Assembly (NCBI GenBank): GCA_047975005.1
Contig: JBKECW010000103.1
Span: 1-64,000, forward strand
Length of the DNA: 64,000 nucleotides
Direction: 5' to 3'
Source: JBKEAJ01 sp047975005
GTDB lineage: Bacteria > Bacteroidota > Bacteroidia > Bacteroidales > Prolixibacteraceae
Position numbers and translations under genes: made by a program. Each line of letters starts with the position of its first letter. The stretch's first letter is position 1. This document shows positions 1-7,399 of the stretch, in pieces. A model generated the notes under the pieces. It made no database searches. It was not told the DNA's origin and saw only the letters and a list, made by a program, of their open reading frames with translations.

Positions 1-1517
1 TATTTCACCCTCAGCTCATCCAGCTTAGTTTTCATTCTTGTGGTGATTTCATCGTAGCCTTCTTTGCCGTAGAGGTTATTCATTTCGTGCGGGTCTTCTT
101 CGAGGTCGTATAGTTCCCAAAATTCCTCGGGGTCGTAGAAGCGTATGAGTTTATATCTATTGTCGCGCACGCCGTAGTGCTTCATCACACGGTGTTCGTT
201 GGGATATTCATAGTAGTGGTAGTACAGCGCATCGCGGAACTCGCCTTTTTGCTTACCTGTCAACAGAGGCTTCATCGATTGTCCCTGCATGTCCTCAGGA
301 ATCTTCACGCCCGCAAAGTCTAGGAAAGTAGGAGCATAGTCGATATTCTGAACAAGGTCGTGAATCACTTTATGCTCGCCGCCCAAAGCCTCGGGAATCC
401 TTATCACAAGCGGAGTTCTGAACGACTCTTCGTACATAAAACGCTTGTCGAACCATCCGTGTTCGCCCATGTAGAATCCTTGGTCGGAGGTGTACACGAT
501 TATCGTATTGTCATATTCGCCAATTTCTTTCAGATGTTCAATAAGCCTGCCGATATTGTTGTCAAGCGACCTCACACAGGCAAGGTAATCTTGCATATAT
601 CTTTGAAATTTCCATTCAGTCAGCTCTTTGCCTGATAGCTTTCTTTCCTTCAGGTCGTCTATTATGGGCTGATAGTATGCATCCCAAGCCTTTCTTACGT
701 CAGGATTGAGTTGTTCCAGTCTGTTTTTGTATGCATTGTGGTGTACGGATTTAAACTCCTCGTCGTCCAACATCTTAAGGTCGTAGTCCAGATACATGCT
801 GTTTTCGATATTCAGTTGCTGATGAGCTGCGGCTTTCCTTCCTTCGTAGTTGTCGTAGAAGTTTGCAGGCAGAGGAAATTCCACATCCTTAAATTCCGCA
901 AGAAGCGAAGTGTCGGGCATCCAAATGCGGTGGACAGCCTTGTGATGCACTAACAGACAAAAGGGTTTGTTCTTATCTCGGTTGTCCAGCCAGTCGATAC
1001 TTTTGTCTGTTACCACATCGGTCACATATCCCTTGCTGCCGACGGTGTCACCGTCTTTGATAAAGTTCGTATTGTAGTAGTTCCCCTGTCCGATAAGGAT
1101 CTCGTAGTGATTAAAATTCTGGGGTAGACTCCGCAGGTGCCATTTCCCGATTATTGCAGTTTCATAACCGTTTTGTCCGAGTACAGACGGATAGGTTTGT
1201 TGCGAAGCATCGAAAGTAACCTGATTAGTAATCATCCCGTTAAGATGGTTGAATTTCCCCGTAAGCATAACAGCTCTCGACGGACCGCAAATAGAGTTGG
1301 TAACATAGCTTCTGTCGGCAAGAATCCCCTCGCTTGCCAGAGCGTCAATATTCGGAGTATTGATATACCTGTTGTCGTAGGCACTTATAGTTTGATACGA
1401 ATGATCATCAGACATGATGAACAAGATGTTGGGACGCTTTGCTTCTTCCGTTTTGGGTTTTGCACATGCTGAGGCTAGCACCAATAGTAATAGGATAAGA
1501 GTATTTTGATGTTTCAT
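1..1517 (-). CDS. Lipoprotein sulfatase, family S1 (GlcNAc-6-sulfatase-like); stop codon cut by window edge
   Basis: Hydrolyses a sulfate ester, probably on a glycan, from the periplasm or cell surface. The reading frame opens at an ATG at 1517 and runs 505 codons to the left edge. The next codon begins TA, so the stop is probably one base outside the window. The N-terminus is a lipoprotein signal with the lipidated cysteine at about C18 (LASAC). The DD metal-binding pair follows at D37-D38. The sulfatase signature ICGPSR has C77, the residue normally matured to formylglycine. The C-terminal part (YKLIRFYDPEEFWELYDLEEDP) is the DUF4976 type seen in S1_11 N-acetylglucosamine-6-sulfatases. The exact substrate is inference. 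Maturation needs an anaerobic sulfatase-maturating enzyme, which is not in the window. Confidence 0.9.
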   Translation of the reverse strand, partial: MKHQNTLILLLLVLASACAKPKTEEAKRPNILFIMSDDHSYQTISAYDNRYINTPNIDALASEGILADRSYVTNSICGPSRAVMLTGKFNHLNGMITNQVTFDASQQTYPSVLGQNGYETAIIGKWHLRSLPQNFNHYEILIGQGNYYNTNFIKDGDTVGSKGYVTDVVTDKSIDWLDNRDKNKPFCLLVHHKAVHRIWMPDTSLLAEFKDVEFPLPANFYDNYEGRKAAAHQQLNIENSMYLDYDLKMLDDEEFKSVHHNAYKNRLEQLNPDVRKAWDAYYQPIIDDLKERKLSGKELTEWKFQRYMQDYLACVRSLDNNIGRLIEHLKEIGEYDNTIIVYTSDQGFYMGEHGWFDKRFMYEESFRTPLVIRIPEALGGEHKVIHDLVQNIDYAPTFLDFAGVKIPEDMQGQSMKPLLTGKQKGEFRDALYYHYYEYPNEHRVMKHYGVRDNRYKLIRFYDPEEFWELYDLEEDPHEMNNLYGKEGYDEITTRMKTKLDELRVK

Positions 1518-1537
1518 ATATTAAAAATTTTCTATCT

Positions 1538-1545
1538 CAAAGATA
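1538..1545 (-). promoter_or_regulatory. Putative -7 box (TATCTTTG) for the first sulfatase
   Basis: The minus strand reads TATCTTTG, matching the Bacteroidetes -7 consensus TAnnTTTG, about 20 nt upstream of the sulfatase ATG at 1517. No clear TTTG -33 box is visible. Confidence 0.5.
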
Positions 1546-1588
1546 AAATAAATATGGCAATATTTGACTAAATAAAACAATAAAAGCT

Positions 1589-1768
1589 CTATTTGTCTTT
1601 AGTACTAACTTCGTACTGATAGTAGTCGACTGTTACAATATCATCATGTATTTCATAGATAAGGCAGTGCTTCTGATATATGTGTCAAGACCATTGTCCT
1701 TTGCGGTCTGCTGTAAGTTGTTCGGGTTTTCCTATGCTGTATGAGGGATGTTCCCGGAGTTCATGTAA
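1589..1768 (-). pseudogene. Decayed YoeB/Txe-type toxin (in-frame TGA, N-terminus missing)
   Basis: The minus strand carries a 60-codon frame resembling the C-terminal two thirds of YoeB/Txe mRNA interferases. It begins LHELREHPSYSIGKPEQL, continues DRKGQWS, then a stop, then HIYQKHCLIYEIHDD. Functional relatives have WSRRI or WSRHI at the stop position, so the TGA at 1687-1685 looks like a single CGA-to-TGA change. There is no room for the first 30 or so residues: an antitoxin-like tail ends immediately upstream. The gene is therefore both truncated and interrupted and should make no active toxin. The family call rests on recognising the GKPE...GQWS...H.L.YEI pattern by eye. Confidence 0.55.
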
Positions 1769-1770
1769 AC

Positions 1771-1875
1771 TTACAGTCCTAATAATGATTCTTGCTCTTC
1801 TTTGGTCAGTTCCCTATTCTGTCCACGCCTTGCTTGTTCACTTGCCTTGTCTAGTTTATCAAGGTTTCTTTGACC
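1771..1875 (-). pseudogene. Possible antitoxin C-terminal remnant beside the decayed toxin
   Basis: The minus strand encodes an open tail, GQRNLDKLDKASEQARRG then NRELTKEEQESLLGL and a stop at 1773-1771. The short charged helix followed by a threonine-glutamate-rich end resembles the C-terminus of Phd/YefM-like antitoxins, and it sits where an antitoxin would precede a YoeB-type toxin. The upstream part of the gene is not recognisable, and the distance to the toxin relic is only a few bases. I read this as a deletion that fused the end of an antitoxin gene to the middle of a toxin gene. Confidence 0.3.
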
Positions 1876-1906
1876 AGCAAAATACAAATCTCCCGATCTA
1901 ACTCCT

Positions 1907-3355
1907 TTACATGTCGCTGTTCAAATCATTATCTCTGACCTCTTTCAGTTTGTCTTTGAGTTTTTGTTGATATTTAGCAAGGATGTCTGCAAAGTCGGGG
2001 TTTTCGGCGAGGTTAGTGTATTGCTTGGGGTCTTTTTTCATATCGAACAGCTCCATGCCTTGCGATGCATCCTCTCCGTATTGTATGTATGCCCAGTCTT
2101 TGTCTTGTATCAGGAATGATGTTCCGCCGAGGCTCACCGAAAACACAAAGTCTTTTATCTGAGCATCAGGATTATCGAAGGTCGGAGTCAGACTCTTGCC
2201 TTGGATGTGAGATGGAGCCTCCAGTCCTGCAAGTTCCGCAACGGTGGGATATATGTCTACAAGTTCCACCAGAGAGTTGCATTTCACAGGCTTCTTGCCG
2301 GGAGCTTTTATGATGAAGGGCACTTTCACCGATTCGTTGTGCAATGATACTTTCATCCAGAAGTCATGCTCGCCGAGATGGAAACCATGGTCGGATGTAA
2401 GCACGATGATTGTATTATCGTACAGACCTTCGTCTTTAAGAGTTTTAATTACCTGACCCAGCATGTCGTCGACAAAAGCGACGGTAGCATAGTAGGCAGC
2501 AACTGCCTTCTTTTGTTGCTCTATGCTCATTTGTCCGTTGACGGAGGTCACATAATTAATCCCTCTTTTGGGTATGTCGTCCCAATCGCCTTTCACCTTC
2601 TCGGGAAGTTCTATGTTTTGGTAGTCGTAGTCTTCAAAATATCTGGCAGGCGCAACCCATGGCACATGAGGTCTCACCAAGCCGAGAGCGAGGAAAAAGG
2701 GTTTGTCCTTATGGGTTTTTATTAGCTCGCATGCCTTGTCGGCGGCTTGTTTGTCGGCATTTTCCAAGTCAGATCCGCTCCCTTTTACTATTGTCATGAC
2801 GTTTCCGCCTTTGCGTTCTATTGTGCCGTCGGGGTTGCCTTGCACTAGTTCCGCCTCGCCTTCAAGCTGCCACTCAGGGGCTTTGCAGTTGTAGCGTTCG
2901 TTCCACGATAGGCTGTCGTCTGCGCCATTGCTTCCATTTTCGATGTCGATGGGAATACCCATATGGAATATTTTGCTCACTCGGGCTGTGTAGTAGCCAT
3001 TGTCTTTAAATAGTTGGGCAAGCGATTGTCGGTCGCCCACATTCTCTCGTCCGCTAGTGTAGCCAAATGTTTTGGTGGCGTGGGGATAATATCCGAACAT
3101 AAATGAAGCCCTCGACGGACCGCAGACAGGAAACTGACAATATGCATTGTTGAATATCGTTCCCTCCGACGCCAACTTGTCTATGTTAGGAGTCTTTGCG
3201 CCTTTGGGGTTATAGGCAGACACAGAAGTTGCTGTCATGTCGTCTATGGTTACAAACAGTACATTCTTTTTGTCTTGTTTTGTTTCAGCCTTTCCGCAAG
3301 AAACGAAGCAGCCAATACTAAATAGTGATATTATTAGTAGTTTGATATCGAGCAT
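1907..3355 (-). CDS. Lipoprotein sulfatase, family S1 (iduronate-2-sulfatase-like)
   Basis: A 482-residue sulfatase carrying a lipoprotein signal, with FVSC placing the lipidated cysteine at C20. The metal-binding DD pair is D38-D39. The signature FPVCGPSR has C78, the formylglycine precursor. The C-terminal half keeps the TSDHGFHLGEHDFWMK block that lines the sulfatase active site. Overall pattern and length match the iduronate-2-sulfatase-like S1 group; the true substrate (glycosaminoglycan, mucin or algal glycan) is not shown by sequence. It is transcribed away from kdsA and lies near a second sulfatase on the same strand, though the toxin-antitoxin relic between them argues against a tight operon. 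A -7 box lies 20 nt upstream of the chosen ATG. Confidence 0.9.
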   Translation of the reverse strand: MLDIKLLIISLFSIGCFVSCGKAETKQDKKNVLFVTIDDMTATSVSAYNPKGAKTPNIDKLASEGTIFNNAYCQFPVCGPSRASFMFGYYPHATKTFGYTSGRENVGDRQSLAQLFKDNGYYTARVSKIFHMGIPIDIENGSNGADDSLSWNERYNCKAPEWQLEGEAELVQGNPDGTIERKGGNVMTIVKGSGSDLENADKQAADKACELIKTHKDKPFFLALGLVRPHVPWVAPARYFEDYDYQNIELPEKVKGDWDDIPKRGINYVTSVNGQMSIEQQKKAVAAYYATVAFVDDMLGQVIKTLKDEGLYDNTIIVLTSDHGFHLGEHDFWMKVSLHNESVKVPFIIKAPGKKPVKCNSLVELVDIYPTVAELAGLEAPSHIQGKSLTPTFDNPDAQIKDFVFSVSLGGTSFLIQDKDWAYIQYGEDASQGMELFDMKKDPKQYTNLAENPDFADILAKYQQKLKDKLKEVRDNDLNSDM

Positions 3356-3374
3356 GATAATTCATTTTGTTCTA

Positions 3375-3382
3375 CAAAGGTA
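3375..3382 (-). promoter_or_regulatory. Putative -7 box (TACCTTTG) for the second sulfatase
   Basis: TACCTTTG on the minus strand, 20 nt upstream of the sulfatase ATG at 3355, matches TAnnTTTG. No good -33 TTTG is seen at the expected spacing. Confidence 0.5.
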
Positions 3383-3487
3383 GAGATTTTTGTTTAATCA
3401 TTTAGACGTTAATTCGTTGAACTGTTGAATTGTTTATGGTTTAAAACGTTGATATCTATAGGCTTTATGCCAAAGCAGTCGCTTGGT

Positions 3488-3540
3488 CTTAAATCCCCAC
3501 CTTTTCAAGGAGGGGAGCCGCAGGCGGGGTGGTTATTGCA
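3488..3540. repeat. Dispersed GC-rich palindromic repeat (REP-like)
   Basis: The stretch has outer arms CCCCACC (3495-3501) and GGGGTGG (3526-3532) enclosing a small CCTT/AAGG hairpin and an AGGGGAGCCGCAGGC core. It is much more GC-rich than its surroundings and lies in the gap after kdsA. From memory, similar cores recur between genes in Bacteroidetes genomes, but copy number here cannot be judged from one window. Confidence 0.5.
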
Positions 3541-3558
3541 TTCAATCACATCATCACA

Positions 3559-4377
3559 TTAACCTATTGTCCTTACGCATTGATGAAGTTTCACCATACG
3601 TTCCATCAAGCCTTCAAACAATGAGAGTTCCAGCATGTTGGCACCGTCGGATTTTGCTTCCGAAGGCTTCGGGTGGGTCTCTATAAACAGTCCGTCTGCG
3701 CCTGTGGCGATTGCTGCACGGGATATTGTTTCAATCATTTCGGGTTCACCACCTGTTACTCCGCTAGTTTGATTTGGTCTTTGCAGGGAGTGAGTCACAT
3801 CCATAATTACAGGATACCCAAATTCCTTCATCTTCGGAATTGAGCGGAAGTCTACAATTAGGTCGCTATATCCGAAACTGTTACCCCTTTCGGTCAGCAT
3901 GACTTTGTTGTTACCGTTCTCCATTACTTTTTCGGCAGCAAACTGCATGCTTTCGGGCGATAGAAATTGTCCTTTCTTTATGTTTACGACCTTTCCGGTA
4001 GCCGCCGACGCTTCCAAAATATCGCTTTGGCGACACAGGAAGGCGGGAATCTGGATTATATCAACCACCTCGCCCGCCATTGCAGCTTCTTGTGCGCTGT
4101 GGATGTCTGTCACCACAGGCACGTCAAATTCCTTACGCACCTTTTCAAGTAATCTTAAACCTGCTTCATCACCAATTCCCGTAAACGACGAGCTTTTACT
4201 TCGATTAGCTTTTCTGTACGAGCTTTTGAACACGAAAGGTATGTCCAACTTGCTACAAACCCCATGCAGATGCTCGGCAGTTTTCATTATCATGTCTTCG
4301 CTCTCGATAACGCAAGGGCCTGCAAGTACGAAGAAAGAAGTTCGGTTTATGTCGAATAGTTTATTGATTGTATTCAT
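3559..4377 (-). CDS. kdsA: 3-deoxy-8-phosphooctulonate (KDO-8-P) synthase, metal-dependent type
   Basis: Condenses phosphoenolpyruvate with arabinose-5-phosphate to KDO-8-phosphate for the inner core of lipopolysaccharide, in the cytoplasm. The 272 residues cover the whole TIM-barrel family length. Recognisable blocks are FKSSYRKANRSK, the QIPAFLCRQ segment, RGNSFGYSDL and the DVTHSLQ segment. LAGPCVIES near the N-terminus has C22 where metal-dependent enzymes (Aquifex type) carry their metal cysteine; the E. coli metal-free type has asparagine there. It starts only 12 nt after the RES toxin gene on the same strand, with no promoter seen between, so it may be read from the toxin-antitoxin promoter. 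Confidence 0.95.
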   Translation of the reverse strand: MNTINKLFDINRTSFFVLAGPCVIESEDMIMKTAEHLHGVCSKLDIPFVFKSSYRKANRSKSSSFTGIGDEAGLRLLEKVRKEFDVPVVTDIHSAQEAAMAGEVVDIIQIPAFLCRQSDILEASAATGKVVNIKKGQFLSPESMQFAAEKVMENGNNKVMLTERGNSFGYSDLIVDFRSIPKMKEFGYPVIMDVTHSLQRPNQTSGVTGGEPEMIETISRAAIATGADGLFIETHPKPSEAKSDGANMLELSLFEGLMERMVKLHQCVRTIG

Positions 4378-4389
4378 TGTTTGTATTAT

Positions 4390-4851
4390 TTACGATTTAA
4401 ATATTCTTTTGTCGAAAGGGAAATTAGATATATTGTCAATTTTAATTTTGATAAAATCTGGGTGGTAAGGGTTTATAAGATAGTTAGAATCTCCTGGTAC
4501 TACTGCCGAGGGGACTTCTAGCAAACATGAGCCCATAGAATTAATAAAATCATCGCCAATTTTTTGTGTCAGAGTTGTAGGAGGATGATTATTCCAGTCT
4601 TCATTTAAACTGTCTGGATTTAGTGTTTTGATTGCAATTTTGTCTGGTACATCAATCTCAATCATCACGTAATCGCTCGGCAGAGTTGCCAGAGTTAGGT
4701 GTACAGCAACCTCCGCCATTGCTAATGCGCGACTTTCGGCAGTGTAAATAATTTCAGGACCCTTAGAGTTCCACCTATTTCCGGACTTAGCTGCACCTTT
4801 GCCACTTAGTTCGCCGGAATACTTCCGTTTTGAGAGTCTAAAAACCTTCAT
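4390..4851 (-). CDS. RES-domain toxin (predicted NAD+-degrading)
   Basis: A 153-residue protein of the RES family. Characterised relatives (MbcT, Res) degrade NAD+ and stop growth until bound by their Xre antitoxin. The family residues are visible: R26 in GNRWNSKG, Y36 in IIYTAES, E47 in MAEVAVH and S115 in LEVPSAVVPG. NYLINPYHPDF near the end is the usual RES C-terminal block. All key residues are present, so it looks intact. Its ATG overlaps the stop of the upstream xre gene by one base (TAATG), giving tight translational coupling with antitoxin first. kdsA follows 12 nt downstream. Confidence 0.88.
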   Translation of the reverse strand: MKVFRLSKRKYSGELSGKGAAKSGNRWNSKGPEIIYTAESRALAMAEVAVHLTLATLPSDYVMIEIDVPDKIAIKTLNPDSLNEDWNNHPPTTLTQKIGDDFINSMGSCLLEVPSAVVPGDSNYLINPYHPDFIKIKIDNISNFPFDKRIFKS

Positions 4852-5360
4852 TATGCAAGAATTCCGTATTCAATTTTATTTAGTTCGTTCATTACTAGTT
4901 CTTTGCCGTAGGAGTCTTTAAGCAGCTCGGCGGGCTTCAAATTGCCCAAGGCAAAAGACGGAGTATTGAGCCATATATAAAATTGTTCAATGGTATCAAA
5001 AACCTCTTTACCAAGATTTGTAACTTCTGCTAGTTCTATTATCTTTTCGGTATGTATTGGCTTGAATAAATAATTGTCATTGGTGCTGTGCCTATGTAAA
5101 GTTTTCTTTGATACATTCAGGTATTCAGCCCAGTCGTCTTCAGTAAATGGAGTTAACTCCTTTATTTTGTTGAATAATTTATAGGGAAATCCTTCCCTTA
5201 TGGCATGAATTATCAACATCTTATTCTCAAAAAAATCAGAATATGTCAGGCTGTTTTTGTCTGTTTTCAGAAGAGAGTGTTTGGCAATTTTCTTGACATA
5301 GGCTCTAATCTCCCTGTCGATTGTGCTGTGCGACTGCTTTTTTTCTACCTCACTAATCAT
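4851..5360 (-). CDS. Xre/MbcA/ParS-type antitoxin (DUF2384)
   Basis: A 169-residue antitoxin partner of the RES toxin. The N-terminal half contains a helix-turn-helix (FTEDDWAEYLNVSKKTLHRH). The last 50 residues (LNTPSFALGNLKPAELLKDS) are the Xre/MbcA/ParS toxin-binding domain, where the A-L-G-x-x-x-P-x-x-L-L pattern is diagnostic. I chose the ATG at 5360 rather than the in-frame upstream start at 5393, because the -7 box lies between them at 5387-5380 and transcription would begin after the upstream start. Antitoxins of this family repress their own promoter. A pair of ATTTGTC direct repeats straddling the -7 box is a plausible operator. Confidence 0.88.
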   Translation of the reverse strand: MISEVEKKQSHSTIDREIRAYVKKIAKHSLLKTDKNSLTYSDFFENKMLIIHAIREGFPYKLFNKIKELTPFTEDDWAEYLNVSKKTLHRHSTNDNYLFKPIHTEKIIELAEVTNLGKEVFDTIEQFYIWLNTPSFALGNLKPAELLKDSYGKELVMNELNKIEYGILA

Positions 5361-5370
5361 AAAAATGCAT

Positions 5371-5411
5371 ATTTGTCCCCAAATATAAGACATTTGTCTT
5401 CAAAAAGCAAA
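5371..5411 (-). promoter_or_regulatory. xre-res promoter with putative operator repeats
   Basis: On the minus strand, TTTG (5411-5408), a 20-bp spacer and TATATTTG (5387-5380) form a full Bacteroidetes promoter. On the plus strand the heptamer ATTTGTC occurs at 5371-5377 and 5392-5398, exactly 21 bp (two helical turns) apart on either side of the -7 box. The second copy is also part of the inverted repeat AAGACA-TT-TGTCTT (5387-5400). This is where an autoregulating Xre antitoxin would be expected to bind. Confidence 0.6.
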
Positions 5412-5435
5412 TTCATGAGATTTCTCCATTTTCAT

Positions 5436-5443
5436 TATCTTTG
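5436..5443 (+). promoter_or_regulatory. Putative -7 box (TATCTTTG) for hisS
   Basis: TATCTTTG ends 18 nt before the hisS ATG at 5462 and rules out the in-frame upstream TTG at 5441, which lies inside the box. No strong -33 box is seen. It lies close to the divergent xre-res promoter (-33 at 5408-5411), so the two may interfere. Confidence 0.55.
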
Positions 5444-5461
5444 CGTATTAATTTGATTTTT

Positions 5462-6838
5462 ATGGCAAAACAAGTAGGCACACCTAAAGGTACAAGGGAC
5501 TTTAGTCCCACTGAAATGGCAAGACGGAATTATATCTTCGACACCATCAAAGAAGTTTATCATATTTACGGCTACAGCGAGATTTACACTCCTGCAATGG
5601 AGAATCTGTCGACACTGATGGGGAAATACGGCGAGGAGGGCGACAAACTTCTGTTTAAAATCCTAAATTCGGGCGACTTTCTGTCCAAAGTCGATAATGA
5701 TACAAGGCTTAATGCAGCTTCTAATCAGCTACTTCCGAATATTTCTGAGAAGGGTTTGCGCTATGACCTGACAGTGCCTTTTGCTAGATATGTGGTAAAT
5801 CACCGTAACGATATCACTTTTCCGTTCAGACGATTTCAGATACAGCCGGTATGGCGTGCCGACCGACCTCAGAAGGGCAGGTACAGAGAATTTTATCAGT
5901 GTGATGCCGATATTGTGGGCAGCGACTCCTTGGTAAACGAGGCAGAACTCCTGAAGATTATCGACAGAGTTTTCAAAAAGCTGAATCTCAACGTAACCAT
6001 AAAGCTGAACAACCGCAAACTCTTGTCGGGTATTAGCGAATATGTAAGTCATCCTGAGTTGCTTACTGATATTACCGTAGCCATCGACAAGCTGGAGAAA
6101 ATAGGTTGGGATAATGTAAGTTCCGAATTGACGGATAAAGGTCTTAGTAAAGAAGAAATAAATAAGCTGAAGCCAATTTTGGAACTAAGCGGAAGCAATA
6201 GCGACAAGTTGGACAGTTTGAAATCCATATTCTCAGGTATCGAAGTTGCTGAAAAGGGAGTTGCCGAGTTGGAGGAACTGTTTGGCTTGTGCAACAAATA
6301 TCAGACATCCTGCAAGATAGAGCTAGACCTGTCGCTTGCTCGTGGGCTTAATTATTACACCGGTACCATTATAGAGGTGAAGTCCAATGATATGCAGATT
6401 GGGAGTATTTGCGGAGGAGGTCGTTACGATAATCTCACCGCCATCTTTGGCTTGGATAATGTTTCCGGTGTAGGTGTTTCCTTCGGTGCCGACCGAATCT
6501 ACGACGTGCTCGAACATATCGACGGTTTCCCCCAAGAGACGAGTGTCGGTACGGAAGTACTGTTCGTAAACTTCGGCGAAAAAGAACAGAATTATGCTAT
6601 ACCTCTACTCGAAAATCTACGAGACGAAGGAGTACGGGCAGAAATCTTCCCCGATTCTGTCAAAATGAAAAAGCAAATGACATGGGCAAATAACAATAAT
6701 GTCCCCATTGTAGTGATGATAGGCGAGGATGAGATGGCACAGAACTCCGTGACCATTAAAAACATGATCAGCGGCGAGCAGCAAAAAGTAAACAATGCAG
6801 ACATAGTACCAACAATAAAGAACATACTCAATGTCTAG
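5462..6838 (+). CDS. hisS: Histidine--tRNA ligase
   Basis: Charges tRNA-His in the cytoplasm; class II aminoacyl-tRNA synthetase of 458 residues. It begins MAKQVGTPKGTRDFSP, the normal HisRS N-terminus. Motif 1 follows around YGYSEIYTPAMENL, motif 2 around FRRFQIQPVWRADRPQKGRYREF, and the histidine-specific ARGLNYYTGTIIEV and CGGGRYDNL blocks come next. The C-terminal anticodon-binding domain starts near VLFVNFGEKEQ. The start at 5462 is supported by the -7 box just upstream. The stop overlaps the start of the next gene by 8 nt, so the two are co-transcribed. A tRNA-His gene lies 16 kb away in the same window. Confidence 0.96.
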   Translation: MAKQVGTPKGTRDFSPTEMARRNYIFDTIKEVYHIYGYSEIYTPAMENLSTLMGKYGEEGDKLLFKILNSGDFLSKVDNDTRLNAASNQLLPNISEKGLRYDLTVPFARYVVNHRNDITFPFRRFQIQPVWRADRPQKGRYREFYQCDADIVGSDSLVNEAELLKIIDRVFKKLNLNVTIKLNNRKLLSGISEYVSHPELLTDITVAIDKLEKIGWDNVSSELTDKGLSKEEINKLKPILELSGSNSDKLDSLKSIFSGIEVAEKGVAELEELFGLCNKYQTSCKIELDLSLARGLNYYTGTIIEVKSNDMQIGSICGGGRYDNLTAIFGLDNVSGVGVSFGADRIYDVLEHIDGFPQETSVGTEVLFVNFGEKEQNYAIPLLENLRDEGVRAEIFPDSVKMKKQMTWANNNNVPIVVMIGEDEMAQNSVTIKNMISGEQQKVNNADIVPTIKNILNV

Positions 6839-7268
6839 GTGCGACGAAAGAATATCGACTTTTATAAACGAACATAACGTACTAACTCTCTGCACAGGAA
6901 GTGATAAAGGAGTGTGGACGGCGCACTGTTTCTATGTTTTTGACGAAGAAAATATGAGACTGATTTTTACCACTGATCCCGAAGGCACACGCCACGGACA
7001 AGAAATGTCTGCAAACGGCAATGTGGCAATAGGGATAGTCTTAGAAACCACAATGGTAGGCAAGGTGCAAGGTGTACAGATAGAAGCAAAATCTATCCAG
7101 CCCGAAGACGATGAATACAAAATAGCTAAGAAAATGTACACTAAGCGCTATCCGATTTCCAATGTTGCTAAATTGCATATATGGACAGCTGATATAATTA
7201 GGCTAAAGATGACCGACAACAGGTTGGGTTTTGGCAAAAAGCTACATTGGAGTAGGGAAGATAATTAG
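6831..7268 (+). CDS. YhbP/UPF0306 family protein (split-barrel flavin-binding fold)
   Basis: A 145-residue cytoplasmic protein whose pattern matches E. coli YhbP: an N-terminal HNVLTLCT strand, GVWTAHCFYVFD, TRHGQEMSANGNVAIGIV, GVQIEAKSIQ and the C-terminal TDNRLGFGKKLHW. The fold is the pyridoxamine-phosphate-oxidase-like split barrel. No reaction is established for this group, so I do not assign one. Its ATG lies inside the end of hisS (8-nt overlap), giving a hisS-yhbP operon. A palindromic dispersed repeat follows directly and may act as a transcript end. Confidence 0.8.
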   Translation: MSRCDERISTFINEHNVLTLCTGSDKGVWTAHCFYVFDEENMRLIFTTDPEGTRHGQEMSANGNVAIGIVLETTMVGKVQGVQIEAKSIQPEDDEYKIAKKMYTKRYPISNVAKLHIWTADIIRLKMTDNRLGFGKKLHWSREDN

Positions 7269-7290
7269 CAGATGCGATAATGTGCTAAGT

Positions 7291-7367
7291 CGTCATTGCG
7301 AGTGTTAGCGTGGCAATCTGTTCGTTGTTGCAGGAGATTGCTTCGTCGCCTGCTCATCGCAATGACG
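7291..7367. repeat. Nested palindromic dispersed repeat (CGTCATTGCGA type)
   Basis: Outer arms CGTCATTGCGA (7291-7301) and TCGCAATGACG (7357-7367) are perfect inverted repeats of 11 bp. Inside them GCAATCT (7313-7319) and AGATTGC (7335-7341) form a second pair, giving a two-level cruciform. From memory, CGTCATTGCGAG...GAAGCAATC elements recur between genes in diverse bacteria, including Bacteroidetes. It fills the gap between the convergent yhbP and HD-domain genes. Confidence 0.6.
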
Positions 7368-7399
7368 GTCGTTTATTGGCTGTTCGCTTATAGCCAAGC

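Noticed and set aside
3899..4468. 189-codon open frame on the plus strand opposite kdsA
   Set aside because: Shadow frame antisense to kdsA and the end of res; no recognisable domain or start signal.
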